A stretch of 64,000 nucleotides of DNA from Streptomyces curacoi. GTDB taxonomy: Bacteria > Actinomycetota > Actinomycetes > Streptomycetales > Streptomycetaceae. The position numbers and the translations under genes were made by a program. The stretch covers positions 750,266 to 814,265 of the forward strand of contig NZ_KQ947985.1 in assembly GCF_001513975.1 (NCBI RefSeq), read 5' to 3'. The notes beneath the pieces were generated by a model. The model saw only the letters and a list, made by a program, of their open reading frames with translations, did no database searches and was not told the DNA's origin. This document shows, one piece after another, positions 34,479 to 43,242 of the stretch (position 1 is its first letter; every line of letters begins with the position of its first letter).

Positions 34479-34972
34479 GACGACGAGCGTGCCACAGCCT
34501 CGATGGCGGCGGGCGCCCGGTCCTCCAGCTCAGGCGTCCGGGCCGGACGCGGATGCGGCTTGGCCTTCTGCAGCACGCCCGCCGTCTCCTTCACCGAGGC
34601 GGCGACCTTCTGCGGGCCCTTGCTCTTCTTGGCCTTCTTCGCGAAGACCACGCCGATCAGCGCGAGGGCCCCGGCGATGAGGACGTTCGCCGCGAAGGAC
34701 AGCAGGAAGCAGATCGCGAGGTTCCAGTTGCTCCAGGTCCGAATGCCGTACGCCAGGGCGAAGTTCAGCATCGGCAGCGAGAAGACCAGCACGGCGCCGG
34801 CCACCATGAACGCGCCGCCGCTCGTCGCGCCGCGCTTGACGTCCCTCTTGAGCTGCGCCTTCGCCAGCGCGATCTCGTCGTGCACCAGCGCGGACATCTC
34901 GGTCGTCGCTGAGGCGAACAGCTGGCCGATGCTGCGTTCGGCGCCGACCGGGCTGCCGTCGGGTGCGCTCAT
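34475..34972 (-). CDS. phage holin family (PF07332-type) membrane protein
   Basis: A 165-residue protein. An N-terminal helix (RSIGQLFASATTEMSALVHD) leads into two membrane segments at about residues 52-74 and 84-108, with a Lys-rich stretch KKAKKSKGPQKVAASVKE and a Pro/Glu tail. This is the layout of the actinobacterial PF07332 putative holin/superfamily III proteins, a chromosomal family not limited to phages. It overlaps the downstream hydrolase by four bases. Confidence 0.85.
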   Translation of the reverse strand: MSAPDGSPVGAERSIGQLFASATTEMSALVHDEIALAKAQLKRDVKRGATSGGAFMVAGAVLVFSLPMLNFALAYGIRTWSNWNLAICFLLSFAANVLIAGALALIGVVFAKKAKKSKGPQKVAASVKETAGVLQKAKPHPRPARTPELEDRAPAAIEAVARSSS

Positions 34973-35049
34973 CGCGGTCTCCCTCGTGTGTACGGTTCCG
35001 TCTTCTGCCTGAGTGCGTACGGTTCCGTCTTTTGTACCGTCCCGTCAGA

Positions 35050-36489
35050 TCATGCCCGACGGTGCTCCTCCTCGCCTGCCCCGCCCGCCACTTCGGCAAG
35101 CGCGTGGCGCGCCGCGGCCTTCTCCTCGGCGATACGGCGGTGCTCGGCGGCCTTGCGGTCGTAGAGGGCGGCCATGCGCAGGTGGTACTCCGGCTCGTCC
35201 TGCTCGTAGATGTCCGGGATGCCGCTCGCGTCGTCGTCGCGCTCCTCCTCTTCGACCATCCGGCGGTACTTGGTGTTCCGTATCTTCAGCAGCACCGTCG
35301 CCAGGGCCGCCGCGATGAGGGAGCCGATGAGTACGGCGGCCTTGACCTCGTCGGTCAGTGCGGCGTCCCCCTCGAAGGCGAGCTCGCCGATGAGCAGGGA
35401 GACGGTGAAGCCGATGCCGGCGAGGGTCGCGACGGCGAACACGTCGGCCCACTCCAGGTCGTCGCTGAGCGAGGCCCTGGTGAAACGCGCCGTCAGCCAC
35501 GTACCGCCGAAGATGCCGATCGTCTTGCCGACGACGAGCCCGAGGACCACACCGAGCGTCTCCGGCTGGGTGAACACATCGCCGAGCGCGCCGCCGGAGA
35601 CCACGACCCCGGCGCTGAAGAGCGCGAACAGCGGCACGGCCAGCCCCGCCGAGAGGGGGCGTACGAGATGCTCGATGCGCTCGCCCGGGGAGTGCTCCTC
35701 GCCCTCGTGGCGGTGGCAGCGCAGCATCAGGCCCATCGCGACGCCGGCGATGGTGGCGTGGACGCCGCTGTTGTACATCAGCCCCCAGATGACCAGGGCG
35801 AGCGGGACGTACAGGTACCACCCGCGGACGCCCTTGCGCAGCAGCAGCCAGAAGACGGCCAGGCCGGCGGCGGCGCCGCCGAGCGCGGCGAAGTTGATCT
35901 CCGAGGTGAAGAAGACCGCGATGATCAGGATCGCGAAGAGGTCGTCGACGACGGCGAGGGTGAGCAGGAAGGCGCGCAGCGCGCTCGGCAGGGAGGTGCC
36001 GATGACGGCGAGCACGGCCAGCGCGAAGGCGATGTCCGTGGCGGTCGGGACCGCCCAGCCGTCTGTCGAGCCGCCCCCGGTGAGATTGGTCAGCGTGTAG
36101 ACGAGCGCGGGCACCACCATGCCGCAGAGCGCGGCGACAACCGGCAGTACGGCCGCCTTGGGGTCCCGGAGATCACCGGCGACCAGTTCTCGCTTGAGCT
36201 CGATGCCGGCGACGAAGAAGAAGATCGCGAGGAGTCCGTCGGCGGCCCAGTGCTCGATGGAGAGGTTCAGGCCGAGGGCCTCGGGGCCGAGGTGGAAGTG
36301 GCCGACGGTCTCGTAGCTGTCGTGCAGCATCGGCACGTTCGCCCAGAGCAGCGCGGTGAGCGCGGCGACGAGCAGGAGCACGCCACCGACGGTTTCGGTG
36401 CGCAGCGCGTCCGCCACGAAGTTCCGCTCGGGGAGGGACAGCTGTCCGAAGACCTTGCGGGCGGGGGCGGGGGTGCGGGGCGCGGCCAC
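35050..36489 (-). CDS. nhaA: NhaA Na+/H+ antiporter
   Basis: A 479-residue NhaA-type antiporter with about 11-12 membrane helices. Signatures: FFFVAGIELKRELVAGDL, TDIAFALAVLAVIG and LLTLAVVDDLFAILIIAVFF with the paired Asp (VDD) of the ion-binding site. Helix GVHATIAGVAMGLML and GIGFTVSLLIGELAF also match. GTG at 36489 was chosen because GGAGGTC precedes it. The C-terminal about 75 residues are a highly charged cytoplasmic extension (EEEERDDDASGIPDIYEQDE onward) beyond the usual 390 residues. A TTAGTT palindrome lies upstream. Confidence 0.94.
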   Translation of the reverse strand: MAAPRTPAPARKVFGQLSLPERNFVADALRTETVGGVLLLVAALTALLWANVPMLHDSYETVGHFHLGPEALGLNLSIEHWAADGLLAIFFFVAGIELKRELVAGDLRDPKAAVLPVVAALCGMVVPALVYTLTNLTGGGSTDGWAVPTATDIAFALAVLAVIGTSLPSALRAFLLTLAVVDDLFAILIIAVFFTSEINFAALGGAAAGLAVFWLLLRKGVRGWYLYVPLALVIWGLMYNSGVHATIAGVAMGLMLRCHRHEGEEHSPGERIEHLVRPLSAGLAVPLFALFSAGVVVSGGALGDVFTQPETLGVVLGLVVGKTIGIFGGTWLTARFTRASLSDDLEWADVFAVATLAGIGFTVSLLIGELAFEGDAALTDEVKAAVLIGSLIAAALATVLLKIRNTKYRRMVEEEERDDDASGIPDIYEQDEPEYHLRMAALYDRKAAEHRRIAEEKAAARHALAEVAGGAGEEEHRRA

Positions 36490-36571
36490 GGGGGAGACCT
36501 CCGGTCGGTGGGCAGGACTGAGCACATGCCGACCAGACTTCCCGGCGCACCTGAGAGTGAGACTGTTTTGG

Positions 36572-36584
36572 TTAGTTTAACTAA
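36572..36584. promoter_or_regulatory. AT-rich palindrome upstream of nhaA
   Basis: TTAGTTTAACTAA is a 13-base inverted repeat (6-bp arms) in an otherwise GC-rich promoter, about 85 bases before the nhaA start. Candidate operator for a small dimeric regulator (inference). Confidence 0.55.
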
Positions 36585-36629
36585 GGGTGCACCGGAGTGC
36601 ATCCGTGGACGTCCACCGTACGTACACGA

Positions 36630-36662
36630 AGGGCACCCGGCGCGCTTGTCACCGGGTGCCCT
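36630..36662 (-). terminator. 11-bp hairpin
   Basis: Arms 36630-36640 and 36652-36662 are perfectly complementary. It lies beyond the 3' end of acs, past the tandem repeat, on the same strand. Confidence 0.6.
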
Positions 36663-36678
36663 CGCCGGCCGTGCTCAT

Positions 36679-36790
36679 TCCTCGGCCGGGCTCCGACGGG
36701 CTTGATCCTCGGCCGGGCTCCGACGGGCTTGATCCTCGGCCGGGCTCCGACGGGCTTGTTCCTCGGCCTGCTCGTTCCTCGGCCGGGCTC
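36679..36790. repeat. 27-bp tandem repeat
   Basis: Three nearly perfect 27-base units at 36679-36705, 36706-36732 and 36733-36759, each starting TCCTCGGCCGGGCTCCGACG, then degenerate partial units up to the acs stop codon. It sits between acs and its hairpin. Confidence 0.9.
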
Positions 36791-38744
36791 AGTCCTCGCT
36801 AGGCGCCGCCGGGAGCTTCGCCTGGATGAGGTCCATGACGGTCGAGTCGGTCAGCGTCGTCACGTCACCGAGCTGGCGGTTCTCGGCTACGTCCCGCAGC
36901 AGTCGGCGCATGATCTTGCCGGAGCGGGTCTTGGGCAGCTCGGCCACCGGCAGGATCCGCTTGGGCTTGGCGATCGGGCCGAGGGTGGCGCCGACGTGGT
37001 TGCGCAGCTCGGCGACCAGGCCCTCGGTCTCGGCGGCCGTACCGCGCAGGATGACGAAGGCGACGATGGCCTGCCCGGTGGTCTCGTCCGCGGCGCCGAC
37101 GACGGCCGCCTCGGCGACAGACGGGTGGGAGACCAGGGCGGACTCGACCTCCGTGGTGGAGATGTTGTGGCCGGAGACGAGCATGACGTCGTCGACGCGG
37201 CCGAGGAGCCAGATGTCCCCGTCGTCGTCCTTCTTCGCCCCGTCACCGGCGAAGTACTTGCCCTCGAACCGCGACCAGTACGTGTCGATGAACCGCTGGT
37301 CGTCGCCCCAGATGGTGCGCAGCATCGACGGCCACGGCTCGGTGAGGACCAGGTAACCGCCACCGCCGTTGGGCACCTCGTTCGCCTCGTCGTCGACGAC
37401 GGTCGCGGAGATACCGGGCAGCGGCGTCTGGGCGGAGCCGGGCTTGGTGTGCGTGACGCCCGGCAGCGGGGAGATCATCATCGCGCCGGTCTCGGTCTGC
37501 CACCAGGTGTCCACGATCGGGGTGCGGTCCCCGCCGATGTTCTTGCGGTACCAGATCCACGCCTCGGGGTTGATCGGCTCACCGACCGAGCCGAGGATGC
37601 GCAGGCTGCTGAGGTCGAACTTCGCGGGGATGTCGTCGCCCCACTTCATGAACGTACGGATCGCCGTGGGCGCCGTGTACAGGATGGTCACCCCGTACTT
37701 CTGCACGATCTCCCAGAAGCGGCCCTGGTGCGGGGTGTCCGGGGTGCCCTCGTACATGACCTGGGTCGCGCCGTTGGCCAGCGGCCCGTACACGATGTAC
37801 GAGTGCCCGGTGACCCAGCCGACGTCGGCGGTGCACCAGTACACGTCCGTCTCCGGCTTGAGGTCGAAGACGGCGTGATGGGTGTACGACGCCTGCGTGA
37901 GGTAGCCGCCGGAGGTGTGCAGGATGCCCTTCGGCTTACCCGTCGTACCGGACGTGTAGAGGATGAAGAGCGGCTGCTCGGCGTTGAAGGCCTCGGGGGT
38001 GTGCTCGGCGGACTGCCGCTCGACGATCTCGTGCCACCAGACGTCGCGGCTGTCGTCCCAGGCGACGTCCTGGCCCGTACGGCGGACGACGAGCACGTGC
38101 TCCACGTTGTCGACCTTGCCGATCGCCTCGTCGACGGCCGGCTTGAGCGCGGACGGCTTGCCGCGCCGGTAGCCGCCGTCGGAGGTGATGACGACCTTGG
38201 CGTCCGCGTCCTGGATACGGGTCGCGAGCGCGTCCGCCGAGAACCCGCCGAAGACGACCGAGTGGGCCGCGCCGATCCGGGCGCAGGCCAGCATCGCGAC
38301 CGCCGTCTCCGGGATCATCGGCATGTAGACGGCGACCCGGTCGCCCTTCTGAACACCCAGCTCCAGCAGGGCGTTTGCGGCCTTGGAGACCTCGTCCTTG
38401 AGCTCGGCGTAGGTGAGGGCGCGGCTGTCGCCGGGCTCGCCCTCGAAGTGGATGGCGACCCGGTCACCGAGCCCGGCCTCCACATGCCGGTCCACGCAGT
38501 TGTACGCGACGTTGAGCTCGCCGTCCTTGAACCACTTCGCGAACGGCGGGTTCGACCAGTCCAGCGTCTCGGTCGGCTCCTTGGCCCAGGTCAGCCGACG
38601 GGCCTGCTCGGCCCAGAAGCCGAGCCTGTCAGCCTTGGCCTGTTCATACGCCTCCGCGGTGACATTGGCGCCTGCGGCCAGGTCGGCGGGGGGTGCGAAC
38701 CTGCGCTCTTCCTTGAGCAGGTTGGCCAGGCTTTCGTTGCTCAC
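36789..38744 (-). CDS. acs: acetyl-CoA synthetase
   Basis: A 651-residue AMP-forming acetate:CoA ligase. The P-loop-like adenylation motif [32 protein letters not shown] and [15 protein letters not shown] are all present. The C-terminal [13 protein letters not shown] includes the Lys that is acetylated to switch the enzyme off in many bacteria. GTG at 38744 follows AAGGGAGAT; the frame runs 14 codons further up without support. It converts acetate, ATP and CoA to acetyl-CoA in the cytoplasm. Confidence 0.97.
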   Translation of the reverse strand: MSNESLANLLKEERRFAPPADLAAGANVTAEAYEQAKADRLGFWAEQARRLTWAKEPTETLDWSNPPFAKWFKDGELNVAYNCVDRHVEAGLGDRVAIHFEGEPGDSRALTYAELKDEVSKAANALLELGVQKGDRVAVYMPMIPETAVAMLACARIGAAHSVVFGGFSADALATRIQDADAKVVITSDGGYRRGKPSALKPAVDEAIGKVDNVEHVLVVRRTGQDVAWDDSRDVWWHEIVERQSAEHTPEAFNAEQPLFILYTSGTTGKPKGILHTSGGYLTQASYTHHAVFDLKPETDVYWCTADVGWVTGHSYIVYGPLANGATQVMYEGTPDTPHQGRFWEIVQKYGVTILYTAPTAIRTFMKWGDDIPAKFDLSSLRILGSVGEPINPEAWIWYRKNIGGDRTPIVDTWWQTETGAMMISPLPGVTHTKPGSAQTPLPGISATVVDDEANEVPNGGGGYLVLTEPWPSMLRTIWGDDQRFIDTYWSRFEGKYFAGDGAKKDDDGDIWLLGRVDDVMLVSGHNISTTEVESALVSHPSVAEAAVVGAADETTGQAIVAFVILRGTAAETEGLVAELRNHVGATLGPIAKPKRILPVAELPKTRSGKIMRRLLRDVAENRQLGDVTTLTDSTVMDLIQAKLPAAPSED

Positions 38745-39114
38745 GACATCTCCCTTTCCCAGGGTGTCCGTTGTGTCCCAGGCCACAGCTCATCAGACCC
38801 AGGGGCCCGGTGACAAGGGTCGACGGGGAATTGGTTTAGACCTGTGTCCGGTGTTTCTGTGCTGCTGGTGCGGCTGTCTCCCCCACCGCGTTCGGCAGCC
38901 GGGGAGTCATCCGTACCCACGGACGCCGACCTGGCAGAGTTCAGCCGCTGTAACGCCTTTCACATTCCGGCCCAGGTGCAGGTGAAGCGCGCGGCGTGTC
39001 GTGAACCCCCGCCCGGTCGCGGACCTGTCGGCCGAGATCTTCCCCGCGGACGCTGAACGCAGGGTGTGGGTGTGCGGCCCGGGCCGAGCCGCACACCCAT
39101 GTCGGGCGCCGGGA
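38745..39114. other. intergenic region between acs start and the SulP gene stop
   Basis: 370 bases. A plus-strand frame at 38844-39056 has no homology I recognise and poor support. The acs promoter should lie within the first 100 bases, and the region ends in the SulP terminator. Confidence 0.5.
39067..39099 (-). terminator. 12-bp hairpin after the SulP-carbonic anhydrase gene
   Basis: Arms 39067-39078 and 39088-39099 are perfectly complementary with a 9-base loop. Confidence 0.75.
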
Positions 39115-41664
39115 TCACGCCGACAAATCCGCCACCCCCACGTGGTCGAACACCTTGTCCTCGCTCCCCTCGGTGAGCAGGTACGCCTGTGCCTCGCCGA
39201 CGTGGAAGTACATGCCGTGCAGCTCCAGTGCCCCGGCCCGCAGGGCCCGGGCCACCGACTCATGGGCGCGCAGATGCTCCAACTGCTGGACCACGTTCGT
39301 CAGTGAGAGCTGCTCGACCGGGTCGGCCGGTGCCCGCCCGGCGAGTCTGGCCCACGGCCGGCTCTCGTCGGACATCCGCTCCAGGCTCGGCCGCCCGTGC
39401 CGCAGCCACCGCCTGAGCGGGGTCTGTTCACCGCCGGGCGCGGAGTTGAGCAGCGCCTGCATGGCCCCGCATCCGGAGTGCCCGCACACCGTGATGGACC
39501 GCACCCGCAGGACGTCAACCGCGTACTCGATCGCGGCCGCCACCGAGTCGTCCCCGCTCTCCTGTCCGGGCGGCGGTACGAGGTTGCCCACGTTGCGCAC
39601 CACGAACAGGTCACCGGGACCACTGGAGGTGATCATCGATGTGACCAGCCGCGAGTCGGCGCAGGTGAGGAAGAGCTGGGAGGGCTGCTGCCCCTCCCGC
39701 GCCAGCCGCGCCAGCTCACTCCGCACCAGGGGCGCGGTGTTGCGCTGGAACGCGCTGATGCCACGGGCGAGTTGGTGCGCGCTCGGTCGGTTCCCGTCGG
39801 CTCCGCCGGACGCGTCGGACCTGCTCTCACCGCGCCGGCCGGAGCCGGTGGGCCCGTCGGCACCGCTGGACCCGCCGACCGTGTCGAGCTCGCCGGTGGG
39901 GGAGGCGCCGGTGCCACGCGGCTCGTCCGGCCCGTCGGTGTCGCTGGTCCCGGGCGCCTGCGCTGCTCCGGTGGGCGCGTCGTGGGACGCGACGGACTCC
40001 GGGATCTCGCACTGGTGGTTGCGCCAGGGCGTCCAGGGGTGGCAACGGCAGTCGGCCGACTCGGCGGCGGCCGTCCCCGCGTCGAGATGGAGGCCGACCG
40101 GTCCCGTCGGCTCGCCGATCCGGACCCCGGCCCTGCGGCCGGTCAGCTCGACGGAGCCGCCGTGCGCGGTGTGCGTGTTCTGCCAGTCCTGCAGTGACTC
40201 GTACGCCGCGTGGTCCATGAAGGAGCCGTCCAACTCGACGACCACGTGGACGCCTTGGGGTACGAGGTGCAGGACCCGGCTGAGCCGGGGCACCGCGAGG
40301 AACGTCAACTGGCCTCGTACGTGTACGTAATGGACTCCTTCCTTCTCGTCATGGGTGATCCGGGTGCGGGTGAGGCGGTGCAGGGCGACGGCGACGGCCA
40401 TGGCGATCCCGAGTGCCACGCCCTCCAGGACGCCGAAGAAGACCACGCCGAGGGTGGTGACGGCGTACACCAGCACCTCTCGGTGGCGGGTCACCGTGCG
40501 GATGTGGTGCAGGGACACCATCTGGATGCCGACGGCCATCACCAGGGCGGCGAGCGAGGCGAGCGGGATGAACTCCAGGATCGGGACCATCAGCAGCGCG
40601 GCGACTACTACGAGAACGCCGTGCAGCATGGTGGAGTTCCGGCTGACGGCACCGGCTTGCACATTCGCGGAGGTGCGCACGGCGACCCCGGCGACGGGCA
40701 GTCCGCCGAGGGCGCCGGAGACGATGTTGGAGGCTCCCTGGCCGAGCAGTTCGCGGTCCAGGTCGGAGCGCCCGACGCGGGCGGACAGCTCCGGCCGGGC
40801 GGCCACCAGCTTGTCCACGGCGACGGCGCCCAGGAGCGACTGCACGCTGCACACCAGCGTGATGGTCAGCACGGCGGCGACCAGCCCGAGCGCCGGGCCC
40901 TCGGGCAGTCCGGCCAGGGCGTGACTGCGCCAGGACGGCAGGTCGACCTTGGGCAGGCTGAGCCCGGCGAGTGACGCGGTGACGGTGGCTCCGGCCACGG
41001 CGACGAGTGCGGCCGGCACCTTGCGCAGAAGGCGTCCGGCCCGGCCGGGAAGGCGCGGCCAGAGCAGCAGCGCGGCGAGGGTGAGCGCGCTGACCGAGAG
41101 GGCGGCCGGGTGCAGACGGGCCAACTGCGCGGGCAGTTCGCGCACGTTGTCCATGACGGAGCTGTGCGGGGTGCCGCCGAGGACGATGTGCAGCTGGGCG
41201 ACGGCGATCGTCACGCCGATACCGGCGAGCATGCCGTGCACGATGGCCGGGCTCACGGCGAGCGCGCCCCGCGCCACGCGCAGGAATCCCAGGCCGAGTT
41301 GGGCGACGCCGGCGACGACGGTGATGGCGCAGGTCGCACGCCATCCGTACTGCTGGATGACGTCGGCGGTGACGACGGTGAGTCCGGCGGCGGGGCCGCT
41401 GACCTGGAGCGGGGCGCCGCCGAGCCGTCCGGCGACGAGCCCTCCGACGGCGGCGGCGACGAGGCCGGCCTGGAGGGGGGCGCCGGTGGCGAGGGCGATG
41501 CCCAGGGACAGGGGCAGGGCGATCAGGAAGACCGCGATCGAGGCCGACACATCGGCGCTCGCGATGCGGTGGCGGCGGGGCCGGGTCGGGGGTGGGCTGT
41601 GGGGTTCGTGGGTGCGTTCCGCTCGACTCGGGTCGTCGGCGCGGGTGGGGACGCAGGCAGACAT
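39115..41664 (-). CDS. SulP anion transporter fused to beta-carbonic anhydrase
   Basis: An 849-residue fusion. Residues about 35-430 form a SulP transporter with about 12 helices (SADVSASIAVFLIALPLSLG, PLQVSGPAAGLTVVTADV, GALGGLPVAGVAVRTSANVQ). Residues about 440-520 form a STAS-like domain (HYVHVRGQLTFLAVPRLSRV). A Gly/Ser/Thr/Pro-rich linker (about 560-620) leads to a beta-carbonic anhydrase with zinc ligands in CADSRL (near residue 665) and CGHSGCG (near 725). The arrangement implies bicarbonate uptake coupled to CO2/HCO3- interconversion (inference from family). ATG at 41664 follows GGAGGAGA. Confidence 0.95.
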   Translation of the reverse strand: MSACVPTRADDPSRAERTHEPHSPPPTRPRRHRIASADVSASIAVFLIALPLSLGIALATGAPLQAGLVAAAVGGLVAGRLGGAPLQVSGPAAGLTVVTADVIQQYGWRATCAITVVAGVAQLGLGFLRVARGALAVSPAIVHGMLAGIGVTIAVAQLHIVLGGTPHSSVMDNVRELPAQLARLHPAALSVSALTLAALLLWPRLPGRAGRLLRKVPAALVAVAGATVTASLAGLSLPKVDLPSWRSHALAGLPEGPALGLVAAVLTITLVCSVQSLLGAVAVDKLVAARPELSARVGRSDLDRELLGQGASNIVSGALGGLPVAGVAVRTSANVQAGAVSRNSTMLHGVLVVVAALLMVPILEFIPLASLAALVMAVGIQMVSLHHIRTVTRHREVLVYAVTTLGVVFFGVLEGVALGIAMAVAVALHRLTRTRITHDEKEGVHYVHVRGQLTFLAVPRLSRVLHLVPQGVHVVVELDGSFMDHAAYESLQDWQNTHTAHGGSVELTGRRAGVRIGEPTGPVGLHLDAGTAAAESADCRCHPWTPWRNHQCEIPESVASHDAPTGAAQAPGTSDTDGPDEPRGTGASPTGELDTVGGSSGADGPTGSGRRGESRSDASGGADGNRPSAHQLARGISAFQRNTAPLVRSELARLAREGQQPSQLFLTCADSRLVTSMITSSGPGDLFVVRNVGNLVPPPGQESGDDSVAAAIEYAVDVLRVRSITVCGHSGCGAMQALLNSAPGGEQTPLRRWLRHGRPSLERMSDESRPWARLAGRAPADPVEQLSLTNVVQQLEHLRAHESVARALRAGALELHGMYFHVGEAQAYLLTEGSEDKVFDHVGVADLSA

Positions 41665-41835
41665 GTTTCCCGTCTCCTCCGGGGCAGCGCGGTCGCGGAT
41701 CTGGTGGTCCCCCGCTTCGGGCGGGGGGTCGGTCGCGGCCGTGTGGTCACGGCATGCAGCGGCGGGATGCATCAACAGTCAGTAAACGGATCGTAATGCA
41801 GAGTAAAGGACCGGCATAGGTTTTCCGGGCAAATG

Positions 41836-41892
41836 GACTAATAAATCCCCCTGAAGGGTGAAGTGCCTGATTAGTCGGCTTGTCGTACTAAT
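41836..41892. promoter_or_regulatory. three ACTAAT motifs in the divergent promoter
   Basis: ACTAAT at 41837-41842, its complement ATTAGT at 41870-41875 and ACTAAT again at 41887-41892; the first two form GACTAAT/ATTAGTC. They lie between the SulP gene and the lipoprotein gene in the most AT-rich part of the gap. Confidence 0.5.
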
Positions 41893-41961
41893 TCCTTTTC
41901 TGTCCCATGCGACCTTGGCGGCGCTGTCGGCACCCGAGAGAAGGAAGAAGGTGGACGGAAC

Positions 41962-43242
41962 ATGGCCGCGACCCACAGGATCGCCGCGGGCACCGCGCTC
42001 GCCGCGGTCTGCGCCGCGTCGCTCGCCGGTTGCGCGATCGGCACCGGCACCGGCACCACCCGGCAGGGGGCGTCCGGACCGCAGAAGGAGAAGCCGGCGG
42101 CGCCCGCGCCGAAGAGCGCGATCCGCCTGATCGGCGACGGGTCCACCGCGTACACCGGAGCGCAGCCGAATCTGCCCAGACCCGAACGCCTGAAGCCCGG
42201 TCAGAAGCCGCCGCAGTTCGTCGTGTTCTCCTGGGACGGCGCCGGCGAGGACGGCCAGAGGCTGTTCTCCCACTTCCGGGAGGTCGCCAAGGCGAACAAC
42301 GCGACCATGACGTACTTCCTCAGCGGCGTGTACATGCTGCCCGACCACAGACGCGACCTGTACCGCCCGCCCCAGCACTCCCCGGGCCGCTCCGACATCG
42401 GCTTCAACGACCTGCAGGGCATCGCAGACACCGTGGAACAGCTGCGCCTCGCATGGCTGGAGGGCAACGAGATCGGCACCCACTTCAACGGCCACTTCTG
42501 CGGCAGGGGCGGCGGAGTCGGCGAATGGTCGGTGGAGGAGTGGAAGGACGAGATCGTCCAGGCGAAGCGGTTCGTGAAGTCCTGGAAGACCAACACCGGC
42601 ATGACGCAGGCGCCGCCCCTGCCCTTCGACTACGACAAGGAGCTCATCGGTGCCCGCACGCCCTGTCTGGAGGGCCGGAAGAACTTTGTGAAGGCCGCAA
42701 GCGAGCTGGGCTTCCGCTATGACTCCAGCGGCGTCAACAACCAGGTCTGGCCCTCGAAGAAGGAAGGCCTGTGGGACTTGTCGATGCAGCTCGTGCCGTT
42801 CCCCGGGCACTCCTACGAGCAGCTCACCATGGACTACAACTTCATGGTCAACCAGTCGGGCACCAGGACCCAGGGCAACCCCGCCAAGCACGCCCTGTGG
42901 GGCGACCAGATGCGGGACGGCCTGCTCATGGGCTTCCACCGGGCCTACCACGGCAACCGCGCGCCCCTGATCATCGGCAACCACTTCGAGTCCTGGAACG
43001 GCGGCACCTACATGCGCGCCGTCGAGGAGGTCATCGAGGCCGTCTGCAACAGGCCGGACGTGCGCTGCGTCTCCTTCCGGCAGCTCGCCGACTGGCTGGA
43101 CGCCCAGGACCCGGCGACCTTGGAGAAGCTGCGCACCCTGGGGGTGGGCGAGGCCCCGAAGCAGGGCTGGGCGCTCTTCCTGTCGGGGAGCCCGGCCCCG
43201 GCCCCCAGGGGTGCGCCCGGGGCGCCGGCGGTCAGGCCGTAG
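41962..43242 (+). CDS. secreted lipoprotein, polysaccharide-deacetylase-like
   Basis: A 426-residue protein with a lipoprotein signal (AAVCAASLAGCAIGTG, lipobox LAGC, Cys about 24) and a disordered Ala/Pro/Lys linker. The body has a deacetylase-like NodB arrangement: FVVFSWDGAGEDG with the first Asp, GNEIGTHFNGHFCG with two His and IGNHFESWNGGTYMRAVEE near the C-terminus. Conserved active sites suggest a carbohydrate esterase acting at the cell surface; the substrate is unknown. ATG at 41962 follows a GGAC-type site. Its stop overlaps the convergent ATPase gene by 11 bases. Confidence 0.82.
   Translation: MAATHRIAAGTALAAVCAASLAGCAIGTGTGTTRQGASGPQKEKPAAPAPKSAIRLIGDGSTAYTGAQPNLPRPERLKPGQKPPQFVVFSWDGAGEDGQRLFSHFREVAKANNATMTYFLSGVYMLPDHRRDLYRPPQHSPGRSDIGFNDLQGIADTVEQLRLAWLEGNEIGTHFNGHFCGRGGGVGEWSVEEWKDEIVQAKRFVKSWKTNTGMTQAPPLPFDYDKELIGARTPCLEGRKNFVKAASELGFRYDSSGVNNQVWPSKKEGLWDLSMQLVPFPGHSYEQLTMDYNFMVNQSGTRTQGNPAKHALWGDQMRDGLLMGFHRAYHGNRAPLIIGNHFESWNGGTYMRAVEEVIEAVCNRPDVRCVSFRQLADWLDAQDPATLEKLRTLGVGEAPKQGWALFLSGSPAPAPRGAPGAPAVRP

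Noticed and set aside
34963..36705. 580-codon plus-strand frame opposite nhaA
   Set aside because: Composition is that of a GC-rich shadow (Gln/Glu/Gly/Arg); NhaA motifs are on the minus strand.
36679..36790. CRISPR array
   Set aside because: 27-bp units are head to tail without spacers.
36597..38813. 738-codon plus-strand frame opposite acs
   Set aside because: Antisense of acs; no motif and no ribosome binding site.
38844..39056. 70-codon plus-strand ORF between acs and the SulP gene
   Set aside because: No ribosome binding site, no recognisable product and codon use not clearly coding.
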